Shown piece after piece: positions 1 through 6,967 of a stretch of 15,780 nt of DNA (within the stretch, counting starts at the first letter, position 1; every line of letters starts with the position of its first letter). The stretch comes from CAZSGN01 sp964606415 (lineage in GTDB: Bacteria > Bacteroidota > Bacteroidia > Bacteroidales > JBBRXJ01): assembly GCA_964606415.1 (NCBI GenBank), contig CAZSGN010000032.1, forward strand, positions 1 through 15,780, written 5' to 3'. A program made the translations under genes and the position numbers. Under the pieces are notes generated by a model. That model was not told the origin of the DNA and ran no database searches. It was given only the letters and a program-made list of their open reading frames with translations.

Positions 1-567
1 GTTTCCCCTTACTATAATAAGCCAACGCAGGAAGGACTTTATCAACATTATCAAACAATAGCCAATGAGTCTCCTGCCCCTGTTATTCTCTACAATGTTC
101 CCGGACGAACGGGATCTAACATTTTTGCTGAGACCACTCTTCGCCTGGCCCGGCATAAAAACATTATTGCCATAAAAGAAGCCTCTGGGGATTTAGGTCA
201 GGTCATGCAAATCATTAAAGATCGTCCTTCTGATTTCCTGGTAATCTCCGGTGAAGATTCGCTTACTTTAGCAATTCTTGGTATAGGTGGCGATGGAGTT
301 ATATCAGTAGCTGCCAATGCATTCCCAGGCTCCTATTCGAAAATAGTTGAAAATGGGCTAAAACAGCAATTTGACACTGCCCGTACTTATCATTATCAAT
401 TATTTAACATGATGAGACTATTATTCGAAGAAGGCAATCCGGCGGGAGTTAAAACCGCTCTTGAATCTTTAGAAATAACAAGTCGCAACGTCCGCCTTCC
501 TCTTATTAAAGGCAGTGAAGAGCTAAAAGTAAAAATTGAAAAGGAAATAAAAATAATGAACCCGTAA
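1..567 (+). CDS. dapA: 4-hydroxy-tetrahydrodipicolinate synthase, 3' part (start lies outside the window)
   Basis: This is a cytoplasmic lyase that condenses pyruvate with aspartate semialdehyde in the diaminopimelate/lysine pathway, which feeds peptidoglycan synthesis. The frame is open from base 1, and 188 residues are visible. They align with E. coli DapA at an offset of 102. The visible PYYNKPTQEG holds the tyrosines equivalent to Tyr106/Tyr107, YNVPGRTG holds Tyr133 and Arg138, and IKEASGDL holds the Schiff-base Lys161. The SGED and GGDGVISVAAN segments are also typical. About 102 N-terminal residues are missing because the window starts inside the gene, not because the gene is broken. 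The lipoprotein gene behind it begins 61 bases after the stop, and I see no terminator in the gap, so the two may be co-transcribed. Related NAL-superfamily aldolases share this fold, but the motif match favours DapA. Confidence 0.95.
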   Translation, partial: VSPYYNKPTQEGLYQHYQTIANESPAPVILYNVPGRTGSNIFAETTLRLARHKNIIAIKEASGDLGQVMQIIKDRPSDFLVISGEDSLTLAILGIGGDGVISVAANAFPGSYSKIVENGLKQQFDTARTYHYQLFNMMRLLFEEGNPAGVKTALESLEITSRNVRLPLIKGSEELKVKIEKEIKIMNP

Positions 568-628
568 CTTTTACATTAATACAACCGTTAAACCTAACAA
601 ATAAAACAATATATAAAAAACAAAAATC

Positions 629-1219
629 ATGAAAAAGCTCCTTACCCTTATTATGATGATGCTCACTGTTTTCATGTTAAACAGTTGCTTTTCCAGTCGA
701 AAAGTTGAACGCATAAACCCTGATTCCCAAACAGATTTGAGTGGTCGTTGGAATGACTCCGACTCTCGAATGACAGCCGAGGCACTAACCAAGCAAGTCC
801 TCTCATCACCCTGGTTACCACGCTTTGAAAACAAAAATGAGCAACGGCCTGTTTTAATTGTTGGACTAATAAGGAATAAGAGTCATGAACACATCAGCAC
901 AGAAACCTTTATTAAGGACATTGAAAGAGCAATTATCCAAAATGGTTCTGCCAGGCTTGTTCAGGCTGGGGATAAACGGGAAGAACTAAGAGAAGAACGG
1001 GCCGATCAACAAGAATTTGCTTCTGCCTCCACTGCTAAAAAATGGGGCCTCGAACTTGGCGCCGATTATATAATGCAAGGAACAATTAACTCAATTGTTG
1101 ATCAATATGGCAAAGAAAAAACCGTCACTTATCAGATCAACCTGGAATTAACCAACCTGGAAACCAATGAGATCGTTTGGATTGGGGACAAAAAAATCAA
1201 AAAGTACATCACCGACTAA
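629..1219 (+). CDS. lpoB: LpoB-like lipoprotein (putative penicillin-binding protein activator)
   Basis: This 196-residue protein has a short lipoprotein signal: a Lys pair, a Leu/Met-rich core and a lipobox LNSC with the lipidated Cys at residue 20. The mature part carries LpoB-family hallmarks. These are DLSGRWND near residues 36-43, an EHIST segment near 90, an RxELRxER stretch near 120, a GADYIMQGTI strand, and a closing LETNEIVW strand. In Enterobacteria LpoB is an outer-membrane lipoprotein that reaches through the cell wall and stimulates the synthase PBP1b. That role here is inferred from family membership, and Bacteroidota PBPs may be contacted differently. The upstream region shows no Shine-Dalgarno site. 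A terminator hairpin follows directly. The next gene encodes a COG3014 lipoprotein, a neighbour also found beside lpoB in Vibrio. Confidence 0.85.
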   Translation: MKKLLTLIMMMLTVFMLNSCFSSRKVERINPDSQTDLSGRWNDSDSRMTAEALTKQVLSSPWLPRFENKNEQRPVLIVGLIRNKSHEHISTETFIKDIERAIIQNGSARLVQAGDKREELREERADQQEFASASTAKKWGLELGADYIMQGTINSIVDQYGKEKTVTYQINLELTNLETNEIVWIGDKKIKKYITD

Positions 1220-1228
1220 ATTCTTTGC

Positions 1229-1264
1229 AGGTTGCAGCCATCACCCCTGCAACCTACTTTTTTT
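1229..1264 (+). terminator. Rho-independent terminator after the LpoB-like gene
   Basis: A perfect 9-bp stem, AGGTTGCAG (1229-1237) with CTGCAACCT (1247-1255), closes a 9-nt loop. Two bases later there is a run of seven T (1258-1264). The hairpin starts ten bases after the lpoB-like stop and ends about 20 bases before the next start codon. The following lipoprotein gene must therefore be transcribed from inside this gap, by readthrough, or under attenuation. Confidence 0.85.
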
Positions 1265-1284
1265 CATTCCTTTTAAACTTTAAA

Positions 1285-2694
1285 ATGTTAAAAAAATTCC
1301 GGTACACCTGGTTTTTCCTGATAATCATTTTAGTGTTTGGTGGGTGCGCTACTTACTACCAACGCACTCAAAAATTCCAGGAAGAACTACATAAAGGAAA
1401 TTTTGACAAAGCATACCAATGGCTGAACAATAATGATAAAGATGCCACTGGAAAAAATGCCGTCCTGTATCATTTAAATAAAGGGTATGTAACGTTCATG
1501 CAGAACCAATACCAAGAAAGTAACAAAAGTTTTCACCAGGCAGACATTTTAATTGAAGATTATTACAAATCACTTGGTAAAGAAGCTGTTGCTTTGCTGA
1601 CCAACCCCATGATGAAACCATACAAACCGGAAGATTTCGAAGCGGTACTTCTTCATTTTTTCACCTCCCTTAATTACATTAACCTAAATCAATACGATGA
1701 AGCGCTGGTTGAATGCAAACGCATCAATATTAAATTAAATGCACTGAATGACCGTTATAAGGATCATAAAAACAGATACCAACAAGATGCTTTTGGACAT
1801 GTATTAATGGGATTAATTTATGAACATAACAAAGATTATAACAATGCATTTATTGCCTACAGAAACGCACTTAACATTTACAAAGAAGATTACAAAAAAT
1901 ATTTTAATGTTGACGTGCCCCAGCAACTCAAAAAAGACATTTTAAGGACTGCATACAAGACTGGTTTTAATGATGAACTAAGGCAATTTGAGAAAGAATT
2001 CAACATGAAATATGAAGCACTAAAAGAACCAGAAGCCTCTCTTGTTTTCTTTTGGATGACGGGCTGGGGTCCCGTAAAAGATGAATGGAGTATTATGTTT
2101 ACCAAATCAAATTACCAGAATGGCTATCTGACACTTGTTAACCCGGAATACGGATTAAACTTCAAATTTTATGTCGGTGACCGCAGCACTCAGGAGAAAA
2201 AAGGTTTTAATGATTTGAGTGTTCTCAGAGTTGCTTTCCCTAAATATCAGGAACGGCCGCCTTATTATCAACAAGCCACGCTTTCTCATGAAAATAAAAA
2301 ATATCCGCTTGACATGGCCGAAAACATAAACAACATTGCTTTTAAGACCCTAAAAGATCGTATGATAAGAGAAATGGGAAATTCGTTGCTACGCCTGGCA
2401 ACAAAAAAAGCCCTTGAAAAAGCAGTCAACAATCAAGATGCAAATCTGGGAACAGCCGTCAGCATTGCTAATGCCTTAACAGAAAAAGCAGACACCAGAA
2501 ACTGGCAATCTCTCCCATATGCCATCCACTATAAAAGGATTCCTTTGCACCAAGGCGAAAATAAAGTTAAACTGGAAGTAAAAGCATCATCCAAAGGCCC
2601 GGTAAAAGAACATGATTTTACCTTTAATGCACAACCAAACCGTTTATATTTCCACTCTTTCCATTCCATTGAGACAAAACCAATACAGCCATAA
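1285..2694 (+). CDS. COG3014-type lipoprotein with TPR-like N-terminal half
   Basis: The 469-residue product starts at the ATG at 1285. The frame is open back to 1177, but the upstream part crosses the terminator and overlaps the lpoB-like gene. Starting at 1285 gives a clean lipoprotein signal: basic MLKKFRYTW, a hydrophobic core and a lipobox FGGC with Cys21. Residues about 25-240 are helical and TPR-like, with motifs such as AVLYHLNKGYVTFMQNQYQE and LMGLIYEHNKDYNNAFIAYR. The C-terminal half (about 250-469) is a separate domain that includes the ADTRNWQSLP segment I associate with COG3014. The molecular function is unknown. Its position beside an LpoB-like gene suggests a cell-envelope role, possibly as an outer-membrane partner. 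No frameshift or missing part is apparent. Confidence 0.78.
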   Translation: MLKKFRYTWFFLIIILVFGGCATYYQRTQKFQEELHKGNFDKAYQWLNNNDKDATGKNAVLYHLNKGYVTFMQNQYQESNKSFHQADILIEDYYKSLGKEAVALLTNPMMKPYKPEDFEAVLLHFFTSLNYINLNQYDEALVECKRINIKLNALNDRYKDHKNRYQQDAFGHVLMGLIYEHNKDYNNAFIAYRNALNIYKEDYKKYFNVDVPQQLKKDILRTAYKTGFNDELRQFEKEFNMKYEALKEPEASLVFFWMTGWGPVKDEWSIMFTKSNYQNGYLTLVNPEYGLNFKFYVGDRSTQEKKGFNDLSVLRVAFPKYQERPPYYQQATLSHENKKYPLDMAENINNIAFKTLKDRMIREMGNSLLRLATKKALEKAVNNQDANLGTAVSIANALTEKADTRNWQSLPYAIHYKRIPLHQGENKVKLEVKASSKGPVKEHDFTFNAQPNRLYFHSFHSIETKPIQP

Positions 2695-2797
2695 ACAATT
2701 CCGGTGGATTATATTTTTCTTATTACCACTTGCTTGCTCAACCATATCAGGTTTAGCAAAAAACAAATCATTTTCTCATCTTCGTTATAAAATTTAA
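2669..2797 (+). CDS. Possible tiny lipoprotein (TTG start, doubtful)
   Basis: The reading frame overlaps the last 26 bases of the COG3014 gene. From the TTG at 2669 it would encode 42 residues: a short polar/basic start, a hydrophobic stretch WIIFFLLPLACS that looks like a lipobox (LPLAC), then a short polar tail. No ATG gives a plausible start, and no ribosome-binding site is visible. It ends with TAA six bases before the next ATG, in the same frame, so it could also be a degraded front end of the downstream ORF. I list it because the lipobox pattern fits its neighbours. Chance remains the likelier explanation. Confidence 0.2.
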   Translation: MRQNQYSHKQFRWIIFFLLPLACSTISGLAKNKSFSHLRYKI

Positions 2798-2803
2798 GTA
2801 ATC

Positions 2804-3049
2804 ATGAATATAACACATGAACTCATTAATCAACTGGCTTCTGATCAATTAAAAGAAGAGATTACTCATTATAAAAAATTCGGTTCAGGCCGTTTTTCAG
2901 ATACTTTTTTACTTACAATGCACTCTCAAAAATACATTGTCATCTCAATGAGTGCAAGGAGAAATTCTCCGCAAGGAGCAAAACGTTATGCAGAAGCATC
3001 TTTAAACATCATCAGGCATTTTTCATCAACAGGAGAAATTATAATATAA
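2804..3049 (+). CDS. Hypothetical 81-residue protein
   Basis: I do not recognise this protein. It begins at an ATG, has no signal peptide or membrane segment, and looks small, soluble and mixed alpha/beta, with a Lys/Arg-rich middle and the closing segment RHFSSTGEIII. There is no recognisable metal-binding or catalytic motif. It could be the last gene of the lpoB-like/COG3014 cluster: the gap to the COG3014 stop is about 110 bases and I see no terminator there. Its stop codon ends exactly one base before the stop codon of the convergent cyclase gene, with no terminator between them. It covers an interval with no competing gene, which supports its being real, but homology evidence would be needed to be sure. 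Confidence 0.5.
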   Translation: MNITHELINQLASDQLKEEITHYKKFGSGRFSDTFLLTMHSQKYIVISMSARRNSPQGAKRYAEASLNIIRHFSSTGEIII

Positions 3050-4471
3050 TTATTTTTTGCTCTCTTCCTTTTCCTCATCCTTAACCAGTTGCTTAATCCG
3101 CTCAATTTGTTTTTGTTTATTAACTTCCCGAAGACTTTTAGCTGTTTGTGTAAAAAATTGATGCGAAGAAAGAAATTTTATCTGCAATTTATTCCATTCG
3201 ATAAGAGAACCGATTTTGTTTTGCTCTTTCAATTCCTTATAAAGCGTATTGGAAACAGGGATAAAATCAGTTCTTCCCAGATAATCGAGATCTGCATCAC
3301 AAATAATCTCCTGAAGAATATTTTGGGGTTCCGGCGGTAATTTGGTTGCCATAATAATATCACAAATGATATCAATTTGTTCTTGAGAATAATTATATTC
3401 AAGAAGCATTTCACGAGCAATTTTTATTGAATTAGACTCATGATCATCATACCCTAAAATATGCCCTGCATCATGAAAAAGAGCAGCCGTTTTCAGAAGA
3501 ATAATATCTTCATCACTGACACCCTCACCCCAACCAATTAATTCAACCTGCGTCACAACATCGACAGTATGTTTTACATTATGATAATACAAGTATTTCG
3601 GTAATTCTTTTTCAAGCTTATTCAGCATAAACTCCTGTATATCGGTGAATTGTATAAGTAAAAATTTAATATTAAATTGATGGTTCGGGAAAAAACCTTC
3701 TTCGTCCTTTGAAAACTCAGGCTTAAGCCGCTTTACTTCGTACATTTCAAGATTTCCCTTATACTTAACCGGAACCTTTCCATATAACTGACAATCAAAA
3801 AACTCCCTTACAAAATCATATGTTGAAACTGAAATAGTAACCTTTCCTACATCAGCAGAAGACTCTAGTCTCGTTGCAATATTCACTGTATCCCCTTTAA
3901 TATCATAAGATATCCTCTTTTTACCAGAGGTAGCAGCAACGACAGGCCCTGTATGTATCCCCATACTTAAATCCCAAACCCTTTCATCCAATTTACCTTC
4001 ACGATGAATTGTATTCATAAAAGATTTCATTTTCATGGCGGCCAAAACCACTTCAACAGGATTAGTAATATTTTTGGACGGAATACCACCGGCACACATA
4101 TATGCATCACCAATGGTTTTTATTTTCTGAATATGAAGGTCTTTAATAATCTGATCAAACTGAATAAAAATTTGATCTAACTCATCCATTAAATCGGCAG
4201 TATCCTTATATTTAGATAATTTGGAAAAGCCACGGATATTTGTAAATAAAACCGTAGCCATATCAAACCTGATATGCCCGGAAGTAGATAACTTGGTACG
4301 ATTCAATTCTTCCGGTGAGACTTTATTCAACAACTCCTCGGCCTTCTCATACTTCAAAACCAACTCATCATATTGCTTATGCAGCTCACGTAATTGATTT
4401 TCCAGATCATGATTCTGCCTGACTAATCCCCTGACTCTTTTTAAAAGCCTTTCCTCTCTCTTATCTGTCAT
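3050..4471 (-). CDS. Soluble class III adenylate/guanylate cyclase fused to an HD phosphohydrolase domain
   Basis: The 473-residue protein has no signal or membrane segment. Residues 1-60 form a charged coiled coil. Residues about 68-250 are a class III cyclase domain. It has the second metal Asp (D122 in KTIGDAYM), the adenine-specifying pair K118 and D190, and transition-state residues N197 and R201 in GDTVNIATRLES. The first metal Asp, normally in LFxDIxGF, is Asn78 here (LFTNIRGF). Residues about 290-440 are an HD domain: YHNVKHTVDV (H297, H301), AALFHDAGH (H333-D334), H344 and ICDADLDYLG (D393/D395). The YHNxxH motif resembles cyclic-nucleotide phosphodiesterases. The protein could therefore make, bind or degrade a cyclic nucleotide, but the Asn leaves cyclase activity in doubt. 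It diverges from uvrB and converges with the 81-residue gene without any gap. Confidence 0.88.
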   Translation of the reverse strand: MTDKREERLLKRVRGLVRQNHDLENQLRELHKQYDELVLKYEKAEELLNKVSPEELNRTKLSTSGHIRFDMATVLFTNIRGFSKLSKYKDTADLMDELDQIFIQFDQIIKDLHIQKIKTIGDAYMCAGGIPSKNITNPVEVVLAAMKMKSFMNTIHREGKLDERVWDLSMGIHTGPVVAATSGKKRISYDIKGDTVNIATRLESSADVGKVTISVSTYDFVREFFDCQLYGKVPVKYKGNLEMYEVKRLKPEFSKDEEGFFPNHQFNIKFLLIQFTDIQEFMLNKLEKELPKYLYYHNVKHTVDVVTQVELIGWGEGVSDEDIILLKTAALFHDAGHILGYDDHESNSIKIAREMLLEYNYSQEQIDIICDIIMATKLPPEPQNILQEIICDADLDYLGRTDFIPVSNTLYKELKEQNKIGSLIEWNKLQIKFLSSHQFFTQTAKSLREVNKQKQIERIKQLVKDEEKEESKK

Positions 4472-4486
4472 AAAAAATAATACTTC

Positions 4487-4522
4487 ATTTACAAATATTT
4501 CAAAAAGCTAATTTACAAATAT
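4487..4522. repeat. 12-bp direct repeat upstream of the cyclase gene
   Basis: ATTTACAAATAT occurs at 4487-4498 and again at 4511-4522, 24 bases apart start to start, just upstream of the cyclase start codon. The core ATTT-AC-AAAT is itself nearly palindromic. Read on the minus strand, each copy contains TTTG, so the pair could be promoter elements with a shorter spacing than usual instead of operators. An 11-base match occurs at 11025-11035, upstream of pta. Confidence 0.5.
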
Positions 4523-4586
4523 CTATTATTTTTTTCTTTCATACGTTTTTTTCTTTTAAAAGTTATTCTATCAGGTATTAAATTTT

Positions 4587-4602
4587 GATGATTTTGATCA
4601 TC
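4587..4602. promoter_or_regulatory. Palindrome in the cyclase/uvrB divergent spacer
   Basis: GATGAT and ATCATC form a perfect 6-4-6 inverted repeat around TTTG, with no T-run after it. It lies about 120 bases from both divergent start codons and upstream of the uvrB promoter candidate. This arrangement fits an operator better than a terminator. No regulator can be named from the sequence. Confidence 0.3.
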
Positions 4603-4640
4603 CCAGGCATACACACTAACAAACAAAAACAGGCATAATG

Positions 4641-4672
4641 TTTGATTTTAGCCAAATTAAAGATTGACTTTG
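4641..4672 (+). promoter_or_regulatory. Candidate Bacteroidota-type promoter for uvrB
   Basis: A TTTG (-33-like, 4641-4644) is followed after 20 bases by TGACTTTG (4665-4672), one mismatch from TAnnTTTG. This would place transcription start about 45 bases upstream of the uvrB ATG. The assignment rests on the consensus known for Bacteroidota and has not been tested. Confidence 0.4.
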
Positions 4673-4725
4673 GCATACAATGAGTAAAGAATCCGGATTC
4701 AAGGATAAATGATTATTTTTACATC

Positions 4726-6753
4726 ATGAAATTTAAATTAACATCAAATTATAAACCAACAGGAGATCAACCCACCGCAATTGCCCAATTAAAAGCAGGA
4801 ATTGAAAGAGACGATCCTTTCCAAACCCTTTTGGGAGTGACAGGATCAGGAAAAACTTTCACAGTCGCCAATGTCATACAAGAGGTACAGCGTCCCACCC
4901 TTGTATTAAGTCATAATAAAACACTTGCAGCTCAATTATATGGTGAGTTTCAGCAATTTTTCCCCGACAATGCTGTTGAATACTTTGTGTCTTATTATGA
5001 TTATTATCAACCCGAAGCATACCTGCCCGTTACAGATACATATATTGAAAAAGATCTTTCCATAAACGAAGAGATTGAAAAACTAAGGCTCAGCACAACC
5101 TCATCACTTCTGTCCGGCCGCCGGGATATCATTGTTGTCTCCTCAGTTTCATGCCTTTACGGCATAGGAAACCCTCAAGATTTTTTCAGTAACAGCATCG
5201 AGTTAAAACAAGGAGATATGATTGGTCGTGACACCTTTTTAAGACGACTGGTTGATGCCCTTTACTCGAGAAATGACGTTGAATTTAAACGGGGTACTTT
5301 TAGGGTGCGGGGTGAGACCGTTGATATATTTTTAGCTTACGATGATATTGCTTACCGGATTGTCTTTTGGGATGATGAAATAGAAACACTAGAATCCATT
5401 GATCCTGGAACCGGAGATACCCTACAACAATTTGAAAATATTTTAATCTATCCTTCCAGTATATTTGTTACTACGCGTGACCGTATCAACCAAGCGATAA
5501 AACAAATTCAGGATGATCTATATGAGCGCCTCCAGGTATTCAGGGATGAAGGAAAAGAACATGAAGCTAAACGCCTGGAAGAACGTGTTTCCTTTGACCT
5601 TGAAATGATTAAAGAATTAGGATATTGTTCGGGAATAGAAAATTATTCCCGTTATTTTGATGGGAGGGATCCGGGTACGAGGCCATTCTGCCTGTTGGAT
5701 TATTTCCCGGAAGATTATATCACAGTCATTGATGAGAGCCATGTAACCATACCACAAATAAAAGCCATGTATGGAGGAGATTTCTCCAGAAAACGCACCT
5801 TGGTTGAACATGGATTTCGTTTACCAGCTGCCATAGATAACAGGCCGCTTAAATTTGAAGAATTTGAATCTTTGGTCAGCCAAACTCTTTTTGTAAGCGC
5901 AACCCCCAGTGACTATGAGATTAATTTATGCGAAGGAGTTGTTGTTGATCAGGTTATTCGCCCTACAGGTCTTTTGGATCCGGTTATTGAAGTACGGCCA
6001 AGTCTGAACCAAATTGATAATCTGTTGAAAGAGATCCGGATCAGGACTGAAAAGAAAGAACGCGTGCTGGTAACCACCCTCACCAAGAGGATGGCAGAGG
6101 AATTGACCGATTACCTGTTAAAATTCAATGTACGGTGTCGTTATATTCATTCTTCTATTGACACGCTCGAAAGAGTAGATATTATTGATCAGCTAAGAGA
6201 TGGAACTTTTGATGTCCTTGTTGGCGTCAATTTGCTCAGAGAAGGCTTAGATCTTCCTGAAGTTTCACTAGTTGCGATACTTGATGCAGATAAAGAAGGT
6301 TTTCTGAGATCAGAAAAAGCATTAACTCAAACTGCTGGCCGTGCGGCAAGGCATCTCAATGGAATGGTAATCATGTATGCTGATAAAATAACTAATTCCA
6401 TGCAAAACACTATTGATGAGACAAATCGCAGAAGAGCCAAGCAACTGGAGTATAATAAAAAAAACAATATTTCACCCACCCCTATTCAGCGATCAACAAG
6501 ACCCACCATGACCCAATCCGGCAAAAAAGAAAAAGAAAAACAAACTCCGAAATATTATAGCGGAGAACAAGCACCTGACATAGCTGCTGATCCTGTCATT
6601 GAATACATGGACGAAAAGAAACTTAAAAAAGCAATCGGGGAAGCCAAAAGAAAAATGGAAGCGGCCTCCAAAGAACTTGATTTCATTCAGGCAGCAAAGT
6701 ACAGAGATGAAATGTATACTTTAGAAAAAAAATTAAAAAATAAAACAAACTAA
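4726..6753 (+). CDS. uvrB: UvrABC system protein B (excinuclease subunit)
   Basis: UvrB is the DNA-loading helicase-like subunit of nucleotide excision repair. It receives damaged DNA from UvrA and recruits UvrC. The 675-residue product is full length for the family. Visible elements are Walker A GVTGSGKT (37-44), the damage-clamping beta-hairpin around YYDYYQPEAY (90-99), the CSGIENYSR motif, the Walker B/DEAD-type DESH (336-339), the helicase segment VNLLREGLDLPEVSLVAILD, and motif VI TAGRAARH (536-543). A Lys-rich linker precedes the C-terminal UVR domain (about 632-667), which contacts UvrC. The start at 4726 gives the usual FKLTSNYKPTGDQP opening. It stands alone, divergent from the cyclase gene. 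No classical LexA box is obvious. Confidence 0.98.
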   Translation: MKFKLTSNYKPTGDQPTAIAQLKAGIERDDPFQTLLGVTGSGKTFTVANVIQEVQRPTLVLSHNKTLAAQLYGEFQQFFPDNAVEYFVSYYDYYQPEAYLPVTDTYIEKDLSINEEIEKLRLSTTSSLLSGRRDIIVVSSVSCLYGIGNPQDFFSNSIELKQGDMIGRDTFLRRLVDALYSRNDVEFKRGTFRVRGETVDIFLAYDDIAYRIVFWDDEIETLESIDPGTGDTLQQFENILIYPSSIFVTTRDRINQAIKQIQDDLYERLQVFRDEGKEHEAKRLEERVSFDLEMIKELGYCSGIENYSRYFDGRDPGTRPFCLLDYFPEDYITVIDESHVTIPQIKAMYGGDFSRKRTLVEHGFRLPAAIDNRPLKFEEFESLVSQTLFVSATPSDYEINLCEGVVVDQVIRPTGLLDPVIEVRPSLNQIDNLLKEIRIRTEKKERVLVTTLTKRMAEELTDYLLKFNVRCRYIHSSIDTLERVDIIDQLRDGTFDVLVGVNLLREGLDLPEVSLVAILDADKEGFLRSEKALTQTAGRAARHLNGMVIMYADKITNSMQNTIDETNRRRAKQLEYNKKNNISPTPIQRSTRPTMTQSGKKEKEKQTPKYYSGEQAPDIAADPVIEYMDEKKLKKAIGEAKRKMEAASKELDFIQAAKYRDEMYTLEKKLKNKTN

Positions 6754-6755
6754 AC

Positions 6756-6799
6756 CTAAGTTGATCGATATAAATAAAGCGAGATAACGCTCAACTTAG
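6756..6799. repeat. Inverted repeat after uvrB
   Basis: CTAAGTTGA (6756-6764) and TCAACTTAG (6791-6799) are exact reverse complements around a 26-base loop. The loop contains AGCG and CGCT, which can form a second short stem. It starts three bases after the uvrB stop, where a terminator would be expected, but no T-run follows. It may be an RNA 3'-end structure or a small repeat remnant. Confidence 0.5.
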
Positions 6800-6897
6800 T
6801 TATAACCCCGAGTAAAAAGATACTGGTTTTTCTCTGGTTGAATAATCTGTTCCGCACACGAAGTATAAGGAAAATGAAAGCCTTAGATCTTCTTAGT

Positions 6898-6912
6898 CCC
6901 GAAAAAATCGGG
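6898..6912. repeat. Small CCCGA/TCGGG hairpin between uvrB and rpoD
   Basis: CCCGA and TCGGG pair perfectly around five A. It lies in the gap between the convergent ends of uvrB and rpoD. It could mark the transcript end for either strand, but neither side has a proper T-run after the stem, so I do not call it a terminator. Confidence 0.4.
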
Positions 6913-6967
6913 GCAGTCTATTTGGGTGATTTTTGATAAGAATCGCTTCATCTGAGCTAAAAATAAA

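Noticed and set aside
1177..1284. Upstream extension of the COG3014 gene to the ATG at 1177
   Set aside because: It overlaps the lpoB-like gene and runs through a terminator hairpin. The start at 1285 gives a textbook lipoprotein signal.
6756..6799. Terminator of uvrB
   Set aside because: The inverted repeat is well placed but has a long loop and no T-run, so I list it only as a repeat.
6874..6936. 20-codon ATG frame with AAGGA upstream, between uvrB and rpoD
   Set aside because: It is too short to support from sequence alone, and most genes here do not use Shine-Dalgarno sites. It is noted only within the spacer finding.
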